The notes below the pieces were generated by a model. That model did not search any database, was not told the DNA's origin, and was given only the letters and a program-made list of their open reading frames with translations. Of a stretch of DNA of 64,000 nucleotides, positions 51,064 through 58,633 are shown piece by piece. Location of the stretch: the NCBI RefSeq assembly GCF_000974985.2, contig NZ_LAVA02000026.1, forward strand, positions 124,001-188,000, in the 5' to 3' direction. The translations under genes and the position numbers were made by a program. The stretch comes from Streptomyces mangrovisoli. Lineage in GTDB: Bacteria > Actinomycetota > Actinomycetes > Streptomycetales > Streptomycetaceae. Each line of letters starts with the position of its first letter. Position 1 is the first letter of the stretch.

Positions 51064-51948
51064 CTAGTTCTTCTGGATCTGGTCGAAGGAGAGCTCCACC
51101 GGAGTCTCGCGACCGAAGATCTCCACCAGACCCTTGACCTTCTTGGAGTCGGGGTTGATCTCGTTGATGGTGGCCTGGAGCGTGGCGAACGGGCCGTCGG
51201 TGACGGTGACCGAGTCGCCGACCTCGAAGTCCAGCACCTGGACCTCGACCTTGCGCTGCGGCACGGGCTTGCCCTCGGCCTCGGCGGCCTCGCGGGCCGC
51301 CTTCTCCTCCGCCTCCGGGGCGAGCATCTTGACGATCTCGTCCAGGGTCAGCGGGTAGGGGTCATAGGCGTTGCCGACGAAGCCCGTGACGCCGGGCGTG
51401 TTGCGGACGACGCCCCAGGACTCGTTGGTGAGGTCCATGCGCACCAGGACATAGCCGGGAAGCTTGTTCTGGCGGATCGTCTTGCGGTCGCCGTTCTTGA
51501 TCTGGACGACCTCTTCCTGCGGCACCTCGGCCTGGAAGATGTAGTCCTCGACGTTCAGGGAGACCGCGCGCTGCTCCAGGTTGGTCTTCACGCGGTTCTC
51601 GTAGCCGGCGTAGGTGTGGATGACGTACCACTCGCCGGGCAGGGTGCGCAGTTCCTCGCGCAGGGCCTGGACCGGGTCCACCGGCTCGGCCGGCTCCTCT
51701 TCGGTCTCCTCGGCCTCGGCCTCGATCTCGGCGACGTCGGCGGCGTCCTCGTCCGCCTCGTCGGTCTCCGTGTCCAGCGCGGCGTCCTCGTCCTCGACGC
51801 TCAGCGCGGCCTCCTCGGCGGGCTCGCCCGCCTCGGCGTCGGCAGCCTCGAACTCGTCCAGGTCCTCGTCCGCGCCTTCGACGATGTCCAGCTCGTCGTC
51901 GACCTGCTCGTCCGGCTCGATGGCGTCGTTCAGGTTCTGGTCAGACAC
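51064..51948 (-). CDS. nusG: Transcription termination/antitermination factor NusG
   Basis: A 294-residue NusG. The NGN domain starts near [20 protein letters not shown] (about residue 115), and the KOW domain near the C-terminus contains [21 protein letters not shown] highly acidic extension of about 110 residues (Asp/Glu/Ala-rich) precedes it; E. coli NusG has 181 residues. Long acidic N-termini occur in other actinomycete NusG. GTG 51948 is the start. secE lies 80 bp upstream with a hairpin between. Confidence 0.96.
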   Translation of the reverse strand: MSDQNLNDAIEPDEQVDDELDIVEGADEDLDEFEAADAEAGEPAEEAALSVEDEDAALDTETDEADEDAADVAEIEAEAEETEEEPAEPVDPVQALREELRTLPGEWYVIHTYAGYENRVKTNLEQRAVSLNVEDYIFQAEVPQEEVVQIKNGDRKTIRQNKLPGYVLVRMDLTNESWGVVRNTPGVTGFVGNAYDPYPLTLDEIVKMLAPEAEEKAAREAAEAEGKPVPQRKVEVQVLDFEVGDSVTVTDGPFATLQATINEINPDSKKVKGLVEIFGRETPVELSFDQIQKN

Positions 51949-51994
51949 GGTGGCTGCTTCTTCCTGGATACATAGTTTTGGAACATGCGAAAAC

Positions 51995-52016
51995 GGGCGC
52001 CGGTACCACGGCGCCC
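51995..52016 (-). terminator. Hairpin with U-run between secE and nusG
   Basis: GGGCGCC (51995-52001) pairs fully with GGCGCCC (52010-52016) and is followed on the transcript by GUUUUCG. It could reduce read-through from secE into nusG. Confidence 0.6.
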
Positions 52017-52028
52017 TTCGCTCTTGGC

Positions 52029-52316
52029 TCAGCCGAAGACGTACTTGGCCGCGTGGTTGAGCCCATAGTCAATCACGGTCACCAGGGCGATCATGATCGC
52101 GACGAAGAAGATCACCACAGTGGTGTACGACGTGAGCTGGTTGCGCGTCGGCCAGACAACCTTGCGGAGTTCGGCGACTACCTGGCGGTAGAACGTGCCG
52201 AGCCGCTTGAGGGGGCCCTTCTTGCCACGCTTGCCACCCTTGCGGGCCTTCTTCGTCGACTCGGTGATCTCGTCCTGGGCATCAGGCGTGTCGATGGAGC
52301 CCACGGCGTCCGTCAT
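52029..52316 (-). CDS. secE: Protein translocase subunit SecE
   Basis: A 95-residue SecE with one membrane helix (about 65-88, [21 protein letters not shown]). The conserved amphipathic helix before it reads [19 protein letters not shown]. The N-terminus is acidic, then Lys-rich. ATG 52316 follows AGGTGAGG. It lies 106 bp downstream of tRNA-Trp with no terminator seen between, so joint transcription is likely. Confidence 0.95.
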   Translation of the reverse strand: MTDAVGSIDTPDAQDEITESTKKARKGGKRGKKGPLKRLGTFYRQVVAELRKVVWPTRNQLTSYTTVVIFFVAIMIALVTVIDYGLNHAAKYVFG

Positions 52317-52422
52317 AACATCCTCACCTGATTCCGGGTCGTGGCCGTGCCGCGCCCGGTCGGAGCCGCACGGCGGTGCATCGCTGTACGTACATGTGCA
52401 CACATCCTGGCGGTGTGTGTAG

Positions 52423-52495
52423 CAGGGCCGGAGGGACTTGAACCCCCAACCGCTGGTTTTGGAGACCAGTGCTCTACCAATTGAGCTACGACCCT
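52423..52495 (-). tRNA. tRNA-Trp (anticodon CCA)
   Basis: A 73-nt cloverleaf. Acceptor AGGGTCG pairs with CGGCCCT (one G-U). The D-stem is GCTC/GAGC, the anticodon arm CTGGT-CTCCAAA-ACCAG has anticodon CCA, and the T-arm has GGTTCAAGTCC-type loop sequence. The discriminator is G, and CCA is not encoded. It precedes secE, a common arrangement. Confidence 0.96.
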
Positions 52496-52755
52496 TTGGT
52501 TGCTCCCCAACGTACCGCATCCGGGCGGGTGCTCGATGTGCACCGTCTGGCGCGGGCCGTCGGAGGCCAACGAGGTGAGAGTGTACGTGTTCCTGCGCCG
52601 GGCGTCGAACAGAAAGTGCCGGTGCGCGGCCACGGGACCGAAGATCGCCCAGGCCGGGGCGGGAATCCGGACGGATGTTCAGTGATTTGCCCGAACCTGT
52701 TCAGTCCGTGAAACCTGCGTGCCGGGCGTGTTTCCGGTCTGGAACGATGGGCCTC

Positions 52756-53982
52756 ATGAGCGCTGCAACCCCTCCCACCGAGCGCCGGGTCTCCGCCCGA
52801 GTCGGCGCGATCTCCGAGTCCGCCACCCTCGCCGTGGACGCCAAGGCCAAGGCCCTCAAGGCCGCCGGGCGTCCGGTGATCGGCTTCGGCGCCGGTGAGC
52901 CCGACTTCCCGACCCCGGACTACATCGTCGAAGCCGCCGTAGAGGCGTGCAAGAACCCCAAGTACCACCGCTACACGCCGGCCGGCGGTCTGCCCGAGCT
53001 GAAGGCCGCGATCGCCGCGAAGACCCTGCGCGACTCGGACTACGAGGTCGACCCGTCGCAGATCCTGGTCACCAACGGCGGCAAGCAGGCCATCTACGAG
53101 GCCTTCGCCGCGATCCTCGACCCGGGCGACGAGGTCATCGTCCCGGCGCCGTACTGGACGACGTACCCGGAGTCGATCCGGCTGGCCGGCGGTGTCCCCG
53201 TCGACGTCGTCGCGGACGAGACCACCGGCTACCGCGTCACCGTGGAGCAGCTGGAGGCGGCCCGCACGGAGCGGACCAAGGTCGTCCTGTTCGTCTCCCC
53301 GTCCAACCCGACGGGCGCCGTCTACAGCCGCGCCGAGGCCGAGGCGATCGGCCGCTGGGCCGTCGAGCACGGCCTGTGGGTCCTCACCGACGAGATCTAC
53401 GAGCACCTCGTCTACGGCGACGCCGAGTTCACCTCGCTGCCCGCGCTCCTGCCCGAGCTGCGCGACAAGTGCATCGTCGTCAACGGCGTGGCGAAGACGT
53501 ACGCCATGACGGGCTGGCGCGTGGGCTGGGTCATCGGCCCCAAGGACGTCGTGAAGGCCGCGACGAACCTCCAGTCGCACGCCACCTCGAACGTCTCCAA
53601 CGTCGCGCAGGTCGCCGCCCTGGCCGCCGTCTCCGGCGACCTGGAGGCCGTCGCGACGATGCGCGAGGCCTTCGACCGGCGCCGCCGGACCATCGTGCGG
53701 ATGCTGAACGAGATCGACGGCGTGTACTGCCCGGAGCCGGAGGGCGCGTTCTACGCCTACCCGTCGGTGAAGGCGCTGCTCGGCAAGGAGATCCGCGGCA
53801 AGCGCCCGCAGGACACGGTCGAGCTGGCCGCGCTGATCCTGGACGAGGTCGAGGTCGCGGTGGTCCCGGGCGAGGCCTTCGGCACGCCGGGCTACCTGCG
53901 GCTGTCGTACGCCCTCGGTGACGAGGACCTCGTCGAGGGCGTCAGCCGCATCCAGAAGCTCCTCGCGGAGGCGCGGGACTGA
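52756..53982 (+). CDS. PLP-dependent aspartate aminotransferase family enzyme
   Basis: A 408-residue class I aminotransferase, probably acting on aspartate or prephenate-type substrates. The pyridoxal-phosphate lysine is Lys247 in [15 protein letters not shown]. Other motifs: [10 protein letters not shown] (cofactor phosphate region), [11 protein letters not shown] and [10 protein letters not shown] (Asn/Asp/Tyr cofactor contacts). ATG 52756 ([13 protein letters not shown]) was chosen; another ATG lies 9 bp upstream. It is transcribed away from secE with a 260-bp upstream region in which I place no promoter with confidence. Confidence 0.93.
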   Translation: MSAATPPTERRVSARVGAISESATLAVDAKAKALKAAGRPVIGFGAGEPDFPTPDYIVEAAVEACKNPKYHRYTPAGGLPELKAAIAAKTLRDSDYEVDPSQILVTNGGKQAIYEAFAAILDPGDEVIVPAPYWTTYPESIRLAGGVPVDVVADETTGYRVTVEQLEAARTERTKVVLFVSPSNPTGAVYSRAEAEAIGRWAVEHGLWVLTDEIYEHLVYGDAEFTSLPALLPELRDKCIVVNGVAKTYAMTGWRVGWVIGPKDVVKAATNLQSHATSNVSNVAQVAALAAVSGDLEAVATMREAFDRRRRTIVRMLNEIDGVYCPEPEGAFYAYPSVKALLGKEIRGKRPQDTVELAALILDEVEVAVVPGEAFGTPGYLRLSYALGDEDLVEGVSRIQKLLAEARD

Positions 53983-54009
53983 CCTCGGGGTCACTCCGCA
54001 CGCGCGCGT

Positions 54010-54041
54010 ACGGGCCGTCTCCCTCCGGGGAGGCGGCCCGT
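54010..54041 (+). terminator. Terminator after the aminotransferase
   Basis: ACGGGCCG (54010-54017) pairs with CGGCCCGT (54034-54041), with an inner CTCC/GGAG stem. It lies 27 bp past the stop and upstream of the next plus-strand gene. Confidence 0.75.
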
Positions 54042-54123
54042 CGTCCTCGTATCCGTGTGCGAGCAAGACCACGTTCGGGGAAACGGCTACCAGGACACCG
54101 CGGACATACGGCAGGATCCTCCA

Positions 54124-55164
54124 ATGGAGCGTGTACGTGATGTCTCTGAGCTGCCGAAAGCCCATCTCCACCTGCACTTCACCGGCTCGATGCGGCCGGG
54201 CACCGTCCTGGAGCTGGCCGACAAGTACGGCGTACGGCTGCCCGACGCCCTGACCGAGGCCCTCACCGGCGACGAGCCGCCACGGCTGCGCGCCACCGAC
54301 GAGCGCGGCTGGTTCCGCTTCCAGCGCCTGTACGACGCCGCGCGCTCCTGCGTGCGCGAGCCGGACGACATCCGGCGGCTCGTCCGTGAGGCGGCCGAGG
54401 AGGACCTGAAGGACGGCTCGGGCTGGCTGGAGATCCAGGTGGACCCGACGTCGTACGCGCCCCGGCTCGGCGGTCTCATCCCGGCCCTGGAGATCATCCT
54501 GGACGCCGTCGACACGGCGTCGCGGGACACCGGGCTCGGGATGCGGGTGCTGGTCGCGGCGAACCGCATGAAGCACCCGCTGGACGCGCGCACACTGGCG
54601 CGCCTGGCCGTGCGCTACGCCGACCGGGGCGTGGTCGGCTTCGGCCTCTCCAACGACGAACGCCGGGGCATGGCGCGCGACTTCGACCGCGCCTTCCACA
54701 TCGCCCGGGAGGGCGGCCTGCTCTCCGCGCCGCACGGCGGCGAGCTGACCGGCCCGGCCTCCGTCCGCGACTGCCTGGACGACCTGCACGCCCACCGCAT
54801 CGGCCACGGCGTGCGCGCGGCCGAGGACCCGCGACTGCTGAAGCGTCTCGCCGACCGGCAGGTCACCTGCGAGGTGTGCCCGGCCTCCAATGTCGCCCTG
54901 GGCGTGTACGAGAAGCACGCGGACGTCCCGCTGCGCACCTTGTTCGAGGCGGGCGTCCCGCTGGCCCTGGGCGCCGACGACCCGCTGCTGTTCGGCTCCC
55001 GGCTCGCGGCCCAGTACGAGATCGCGCGCCGCCACCACGGCTTCACGGACGCCGAACTGGCCGAGCTGGCACGGCAGTCGGTGCGCGCCTCGGCTGCCCC
55101 GCAGGACGTGAAGGAGAAGCTGCTGTCGGGCGTGGACGACTGGCTCAGCGGCCCGGCCGCCTGA
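54124..55164 (+). CDS. Adenosine deaminase family protein
   Basis: A 346-residue metal-dependent deaminase. The HxH zinc motif is His16/His18 in KAHLHLHFTGS, the proton-donor region is His204 to Glu207 (APHGGE), RIGHGV carries the next histidine, and Asp285/Asp286 are in GADDPLLF. In classic adenosine deaminase the first motif reads HVHLDG; here Asp is replaced by Thr (FTG), which may shift specificity. Alternatives include aminodeoxyfutalosine deaminase or another adenosine-like substrate. It converges with the next gene with a 20-bp overlap. Confidence 0.88.
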   Translation: MERVRDVSELPKAHLHLHFTGSMRPGTVLELADKYGVRLPDALTEALTGDEPPRLRATDERGWFRFQRLYDAARSCVREPDDIRRLVREAAEEDLKDGSGWLEIQVDPTSYAPRLGGLIPALEIILDAVDTASRDTGLGMRVLVAANRMKHPLDARTLARLAVRYADRGVVGFGLSNDERRGMARDFDRAFHIAREGGLLSAPHGGELTGPASVRDCLDDLHAHRIGHGVRAAEDPRLLKRLADRQVTCEVCPASNVALGVYEKHADVPLRTLFEAGVPLALGADDPLLFGSRLAAQYEIARRHHGFTDAELAELARQSVRASAAPQDVKEKLLSGVDDWLSGPAA

Positions 55165-55816
55165 AGTGGGCGTAGGGCGGATACGCCTTGAAGAGGATCA
55201 GTACCTCGAAGGGATGACCGCCGCCGGGTGGTTGCCGCAGCCCGTCGACCCTGGCGGCCAGGGAGGCGTGCCCCCGGGCGACCCGCTCGGCGTACGGCCC
55301 CCGCGCGGCCGCGTGGGCGAAGGAGTCGGCCGCCTCGGCGAACACGCCGCGACTGCCGAACAGGAAGTACGTGCGGGCGTGCGTGAGGTGGCGCAGGTCG
55401 TCCCGGAAGTCCGCGTGCCGCGCCCGCGCCCGCCAGGCCGCCGCGTCGCGCCGGGTGCGCGCCTCGTCGGTCTCGACGGTGAGCGGCCTGCCCGGCCCGA
55501 GCCCGCGCCGCAGCGCCGGCCACCCGCTCGCGCGCAGCCCGTAGGAGTGATGCGCGAGGACCAGGTCCACGAACTCTCCCACGCCCTCGTCGGGCGGGAC
55601 CGCGTCGCGCAGCGGCAGGTGTACGACCGTGTGCCGCGAGCAGGCGGCGAAGGCGAAGAGGCCGGCCAGCCGGTTCAGCCCGTCGTGGTCGGCCATGAGG
55701 GTGCCGATGGGGGCCGGATCGCGCAGTGAGGCGTGGCGCAGCGGGCTCCGCGGCTGCACGACGCGGTGCTCGTGCGGGCCGGTCCGCGGCCGGAACTCAC
55801 GCAGCCTCAGCCGCAC
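55145..55816 (-). CDS. Conserved hypothetical protein, possible third gene of a TetR operon
   Basis: I do not recognise the family. The 223-residue soluble protein is Arg/His/Ala-rich. It has a hydrophobic patch (LAGLFAFAACSRHTVVHLPL), a central GEFVDLVLAHHSYGL segment, and a C-terminal EVLILFKAYPPYAHF. No signal peptide or catalytic motif is evident. The GTG start 55816 overlaps a 31-codon repeat ORF; an internal ATG at 55696 is an alternative start. Its end overlaps the adenosine-deaminase-like gene by 20 bp. Confidence 0.65.
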   Translation of the reverse strand: MRLRLREFRPRTGPHEHRVVQPRSPLRHASLRDPAPIGTLMADHDGLNRLAGLFAFAACSRHTVVHLPLRDAVPPDEGVGEFVDLVLAHHSYGLRASGWPALRRGLGPGRPLTVETDEARTRRDAAAWRARARHADFRDDLRHLTHARTYFLFGSRGVFAEAADSFAHAAARGPYAERVARGHASLAARVDGLRQPPGGGHPFEVLILFKAYPPYAHFRRPGR

Positions 55817-55902
55817 GGCGCCGCCGCCATGGCTTTCTCCCTGGCTGTCCCCATGGCTGTTTCCAGGGCTGTCTCCTTGGCTGCTTCCAGGGCTGTCTCC
55901 AT
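55807..55902 (-). CDS. Possible 31-residue tetrapeptide-repeat ORF
   Basis: ATG 55902 opens 17 bp after the tetR stop, and TGA 55807-55809 overlaps the start of the 223-residue gene. The peptide is seven tetrapeptides of the form x-E-T-A (METALEAAKETALETA and so on) ending PCG, likely a short helix. It is encoded by six imperfect 12-bp DNA repeats. There is no good Shine-Dalgarno, so it may be repeat DNA that happens to be open. Confidence 0.3.
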   Translation of the reverse strand: METALEAAKETALETAMGTAREKAMAAAPCG

Positions 55903-55903
55903 G
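55832..55903. repeat. Six degenerate 12-bp tandem repeats
   Basis: Unit on the plus strand: GCTGTCTCCATG, repeated six times with one to four changes each (variants end CTG, ATG, AGG or TTG). It lies between tetR and the 223-residue gene, and the period is a multiple of three. Confidence 0.85.
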
Positions 55904-55918
55904 GCGTCAGGGTCGCGC

Positions 55919-56527
55919 TCAGGCGGAGCCGTCCGCAACGGAGATTCCGCTCAGCAGGGTGCGTGCGAGGCGGGCGGCGAAGTCGTCCACCGGGGGGCGT
56001 TCGCCGGTCGGGCTCGCCTCGTAGGCGAAGGCGCGCTGCGCGCAGGCGCCGAGCAGCAGGGAGGCGGCCGCGAAGGTGTCCGCGCCCGGGCGGATCCGGC
56101 CCGCGTCCTGTTCGGCGCGCAGATAGGCGTCGAGACCCTCGATGGGCTTGTGCGGCCCGGAGCCCATGGTCCGCATGGCGTTGTCGTGGCGCTTCTTCAA
56201 ACCCTGTTCGGCGTAGAGCGAGGCGGCTATCGGAAAGCTCTGCTCGTAGAAGAGGGCCGCCTGGCGGGCGATCGCGGTGAGGTTCTCCTCCAGGGTGCCG
56301 CGGCCCGGCTCGGCCACCAGGCTGCGCAGCAGCGGGGTCAGCTGCGGGAGCCGTTCGCCCAGTACGTGGATGAACAGCTCCTCCTTGCTCGGGAAGTACT
56401 TGTAGAGCGCGGCCTCGGAGCAGCCGGCCGCCTTGGCGATCTCCTTGGTGGTGGCGCGGGCCAGCCCCACGGTGAGCATCAGCTGGTGAGCTGCGTCGAG
56501 GATGCGGACTCGGGCCGTTCTCTCCAT
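55919..56527 (-). CDS. TetR family regulator
   Basis: A 202-residue regulator. The N-terminal helix-turn-helix reads ATTKEIAKAAGCSEAALYKYF (about residues 26-46), and the C-terminal ligand domain has no family-specific mark I can name. It is divergent from an NAD(P)-binding protein across two similar operator sites (56551-56603), so it probably represses both itself and that gene. Confidence 0.92.
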   Translation of the reverse strand: MERTARVRILDAAHQLMLTVGLARATTKEIAKAAGCSEAALYKYFPSKEELFIHVLGERLPQLTPLLRSLVAEPGRGTLEENLTAIARQAALFYEQSFPIAASLYAEQGLKKRHDNAMRTMGSGPHKPIEGLDAYLRAEQDAGRIRPGADTFAAASLLLGACAQRAFAYEASPTGERPPVDDFAARLARTLLSGISVADGSA

Positions 56528-56550
56528 TGCGGGGTCTCCAGGGGTTGACG

Positions 56551-56603
56551 GGTGAGTGAATGCTTACCCACTCTAGAGGAAGCGAGGTGAGTGAATACTC
56601 ACC
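56551..56603. promoter_or_regulatory. Twin operators between tetR and the NAD(P)-binding gene
   Basis: GGTGAGT-GAAT-ACTCACC (56586-56603) is a perfect 7-4-7 inverted repeat. A second, imperfect copy, GGTGAGT-GAAT-GCTTACC, lies at 56551-56568, 35 bp away. They sit 24-76 bp upstream of tetR, in the divergent promoter region. Confidence 0.8.
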
Positions 56604-56647
56604 CACCTGATTCTCACCCGCCGCGCTGCGGGGACACGGGAGCAGTC

Positions 56648-57280
56648 ATGAAACTCACCGTTTTCGGCGCCACCGGAGGCGTCGGCCAGGAAATCGTCCG
56701 CCAGGCCCTGTCCGCGGGACACGAGGTCACGGCGGTGGTACGGGACCCGGCACGGCTGCCGGTCCAGGGCGAACGGCTCACGGTGGTCCGCGCGGACCTC
56801 GGCGACCCGGAGACCGTACGGCCGGCCGTCGCGGGCCGGGACGCGGTCCTGTCGGGCCTCGGCCCGCGCAGCCGCAAGGACGCGGGGGTGGCCACCCGGC
56901 TGACCCGCACGGTGCTGCGCGCCATGGACGCGGAGGGCGTACGGCGGCTGGTCGTGGTCAGCGCGGGCCCGGTGGGCCCGGAGCCGGCGGGCGCGGGGCT
57001 GCTGGACCGGGCCGCACGCGGCGCGATCTCCGCGCTCCTCAAGGACGTCTACGACGACCTGCGCGAGATGGAGGCGGAGCTGGCCCGCAGCGGCACGGAC
57101 TGGACGTCGGTGCGGCCGCCGCGGCTCCAGAACAAGCCGGTCACCGGCACCTACCGCATGACGATCGCCGGCTTCCCGCCCAAGGGACGCTTCATCGGCC
57201 GGGCGGACGTGGCCCACGCGATGCTCGCGGCGGCCGCGGACCCGGCGACGGTGAAGCAGGGGGTGGGGGTGGCGTACTAG
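56648..57280 (+). CDS. NAD(P)-binding oxidoreductase (atypical SDR, NmrA/BVR-B-like)
   Basis: A 210-residue single-domain Rossmann protein. The nucleotide-binding motif is TVFGATGGVGQEIVRQAL at the N-terminus, then VVRDP. Later RRLVVVSAGPV and TDWTSVRPPRL follow the pattern of NAD(P)H-binding flavin/biliverdin reductase-like proteins. There is no classical YxxxK site. ATG 56648 is the start. It is regulated by the divergent TetR, so a role in redox or xenobiotic response is plausible but not shown. Confidence 0.88.
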   Translation: MKLTVFGATGGVGQEIVRQALSAGHEVTAVVRDPARLPVQGERLTVVRADLGDPETVRPAVAGRDAVLSGLGPRSRKDAGVATRLTRTVLRAMDAEGVRRLVVVSAGPVGPEPAGAGLLDRAARGAISALLKDVYDDLREMEAELARSGTDWTSVRPPRLQNKPVTGTYRMTIAGFPPKGRFIGRADVAHAMLAAAADPATVKQGVGVAY

Positions 57281-57329
57281 GCGTACGGGGGCCTGCGCGC
57301 GGCAGACCCTGGGGCCGGGCACCCGCACA

Positions 57330-57350
57330 CGACCGGTCCAGGGCCGGTCG
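57330..57350. terminator. Hairpin between convergent genes
   Basis: CGACCGG pairs fully with CCGGTCG around 7 nt. It lies between the NAD(P)-binding gene and murB, which converge, and could serve both. Confidence 0.6.
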
Positions 57351-57365
57351 CGCCCCGGACAGGCC

Positions 57366-58421
57366 CTAGAGGCTCACACCCACCGTCACCGGCTCGTTGA
57401 CCAGCGTGACCCCGAACGCCTCGCGCACGCCCGCGACCACCTCGCGGGCCAGCGCGAGCAGGTCCTCGGTGGTGGCCTCGCCCCGGTTGGTGAGCGCCAG
57501 GGTGTGCTTGGTGGAGATGCGGGCGGGCCCGGTGCCGTAGCCCTTGGTGAAGCCCGCCTTGTCGATCAGCCAGGCCGCCGACGTCTTGATGTGCCCCTCC
57601 CCCGCCGGGTAGGCGGGCGGTTCGGTGCCGTCGCCGAGCCGCTGCTCCACGCGCGCGTGGAAGGCCGCGAACTGCTCGTCGGTGAGGATCGGGTTGGTGA
57701 AGAAGGAACCCGCCGACCAGGTGTCGTGGTCCTCGGGGTCGAGCACCATGCCCTTGCCGGACCGCAGCTTCAGCACGGTCTCGCGGGCCGCATCGAGGGG
57801 CACCCGGTCACCGGGCTCCACGCCGAGGGCGCGGGCCGTCTCGGCGTACCGGATCGGCGCGGACAGGCCGCCCGCGTCCTCCAGCGCGAACCGGACGCGC
57901 AGCACGACGAAGCGCTCGGGGTGCGCCTTGAAGCGGCTGTGGCGGTACGAGAACGCGCACTCCTCGTTGGTGAGGGTGACCGTCTCGCGGGCCTCGCGGT
58001 CGTAGGCGACGACCTCCGTGATGGTGGCGGACACCTCCTGGCCGTACGCCCCGACGTTCTGGATCGGGGTGGCGCCGGCCGAGCCGGGGATGCCGGCCAG
58101 GCACTCGACACCGGCGAGCCCGGCCTCGACCGTGCGCGCGACGGCGTCGGTCCACACCTCGCCGGCCGCCAGCTCCAGGGTGGTGCCGTCGAGGGCGAAG
58201 CCCTTGGTGGCGACGACGAGGGCGGTGCCCGCGAAGCCCTTGTCGCCGATGACCAGGTTCGACCCGCCGCCGATGAGCAGCAGCGGGGTCCCGCTGTCGT
58301 CGGCCTCGCGCACGGCGGCGATCACCTCGGCGTCGGTGGCCGCGGTGACGAGCCGGGTCGCGGGCCCGCCCAGGCGGAAGGTGGTCAGCGGGGCGAGGGG
58401 GGCATCGTGGAGTTCCTGCAC
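57366..58421 (-). CDS. murB: UDP-N-acetylenolpyruvoylglucosamine reductase
   Basis: A 351-residue FAD enzyme forming UDP-MurNAc in peptidoglycan synthesis. FAD-binding motifs: LLIGGGSNLVIGDKGF and GIPGSAGATPIQNVGAYGQE. The catalytic serine region is AGSFFTNPIL, and the C-terminal Glu is in NEPVTVGVSL. YRHSRFKAHPE carries a conserved Arg. GTG 58421 (VQELHDAPLAPLTTFRLGG) was chosen; the Shine-Dalgarno is weak. It is a single gene between convergent neighbours. Confidence 0.96.
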   Translation of the reverse strand: MQELHDAPLAPLTTFRLGGPATRLVTAATDAEVIAAVREADDSGTPLLLIGGGSNLVIGDKGFAGTALVVATKGFALDGTTLELAAGEVWTDAVARTVEAGLAGVECLAGIPGSAGATPIQNVGAYGQEVSATITEVVAYDREARETVTLTNEECAFSYRHSRFKAHPERFVVLRVRFALEDAGGLSAPIRYAETARALGVEPGDRVPLDAARETVLKLRSGKGMVLDPEDHDTWSAGSFFTNPILTDEQFAAFHARVEQRLGDGTEPPAYPAGEGHIKTSAAWLIDKAGFTKGYGTGPARISTKHTLALTNRGEATTEDLLALAREVVAGVREAFGVTLVNEPVTVGVSL

Positions 58422-58481
58422 GCGCCCAAGAGTACGAGACGGGACCGACAGCACCGCGGGGCGCACGCGCCGCGCGGGCCG

Positions 58482-58519
58482 GTGGGGGCTGGTCTCGCGG
58501 TTCCCCGCGAACGGGCCCC
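58482..58519 (-). repeat. Inverted, diverged copy of the interspersed repeat
   Basis: On the minus strand it contains GCGGGGAACCGCGAGACCAGCC with a short GGGGCCCGTTCGC lead. It is the same element as at 1481-1598 and 7033-7086, upstream of murB. Confidence 0.7.
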
Positions 58520-58568
58520 ACCGGGCCGGGCACGCGTCCGCGCATACGGCTTCGAGGACGTCGGTACG

Positions 58569-58610
58569 CGCGCGTAGGGCCCCTTCGCCGTGGAAGGGGC
58601 CCTACGCGCG
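58569..58610 (-). terminator. Perfect 18-bp terminator after the MFS gene
   Basis: CGCGCGTAGGGCCCCTTC (58569-58586) pairs fully with GAAGGGGCCCTACGCGCG (58593-58610) around GCCGTG. It lies 24 bp past the MFS stop. Confidence 0.88.
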
Positions 58611-58633
58611 TGTGGCGGTGGGTGCGGCAGGGC

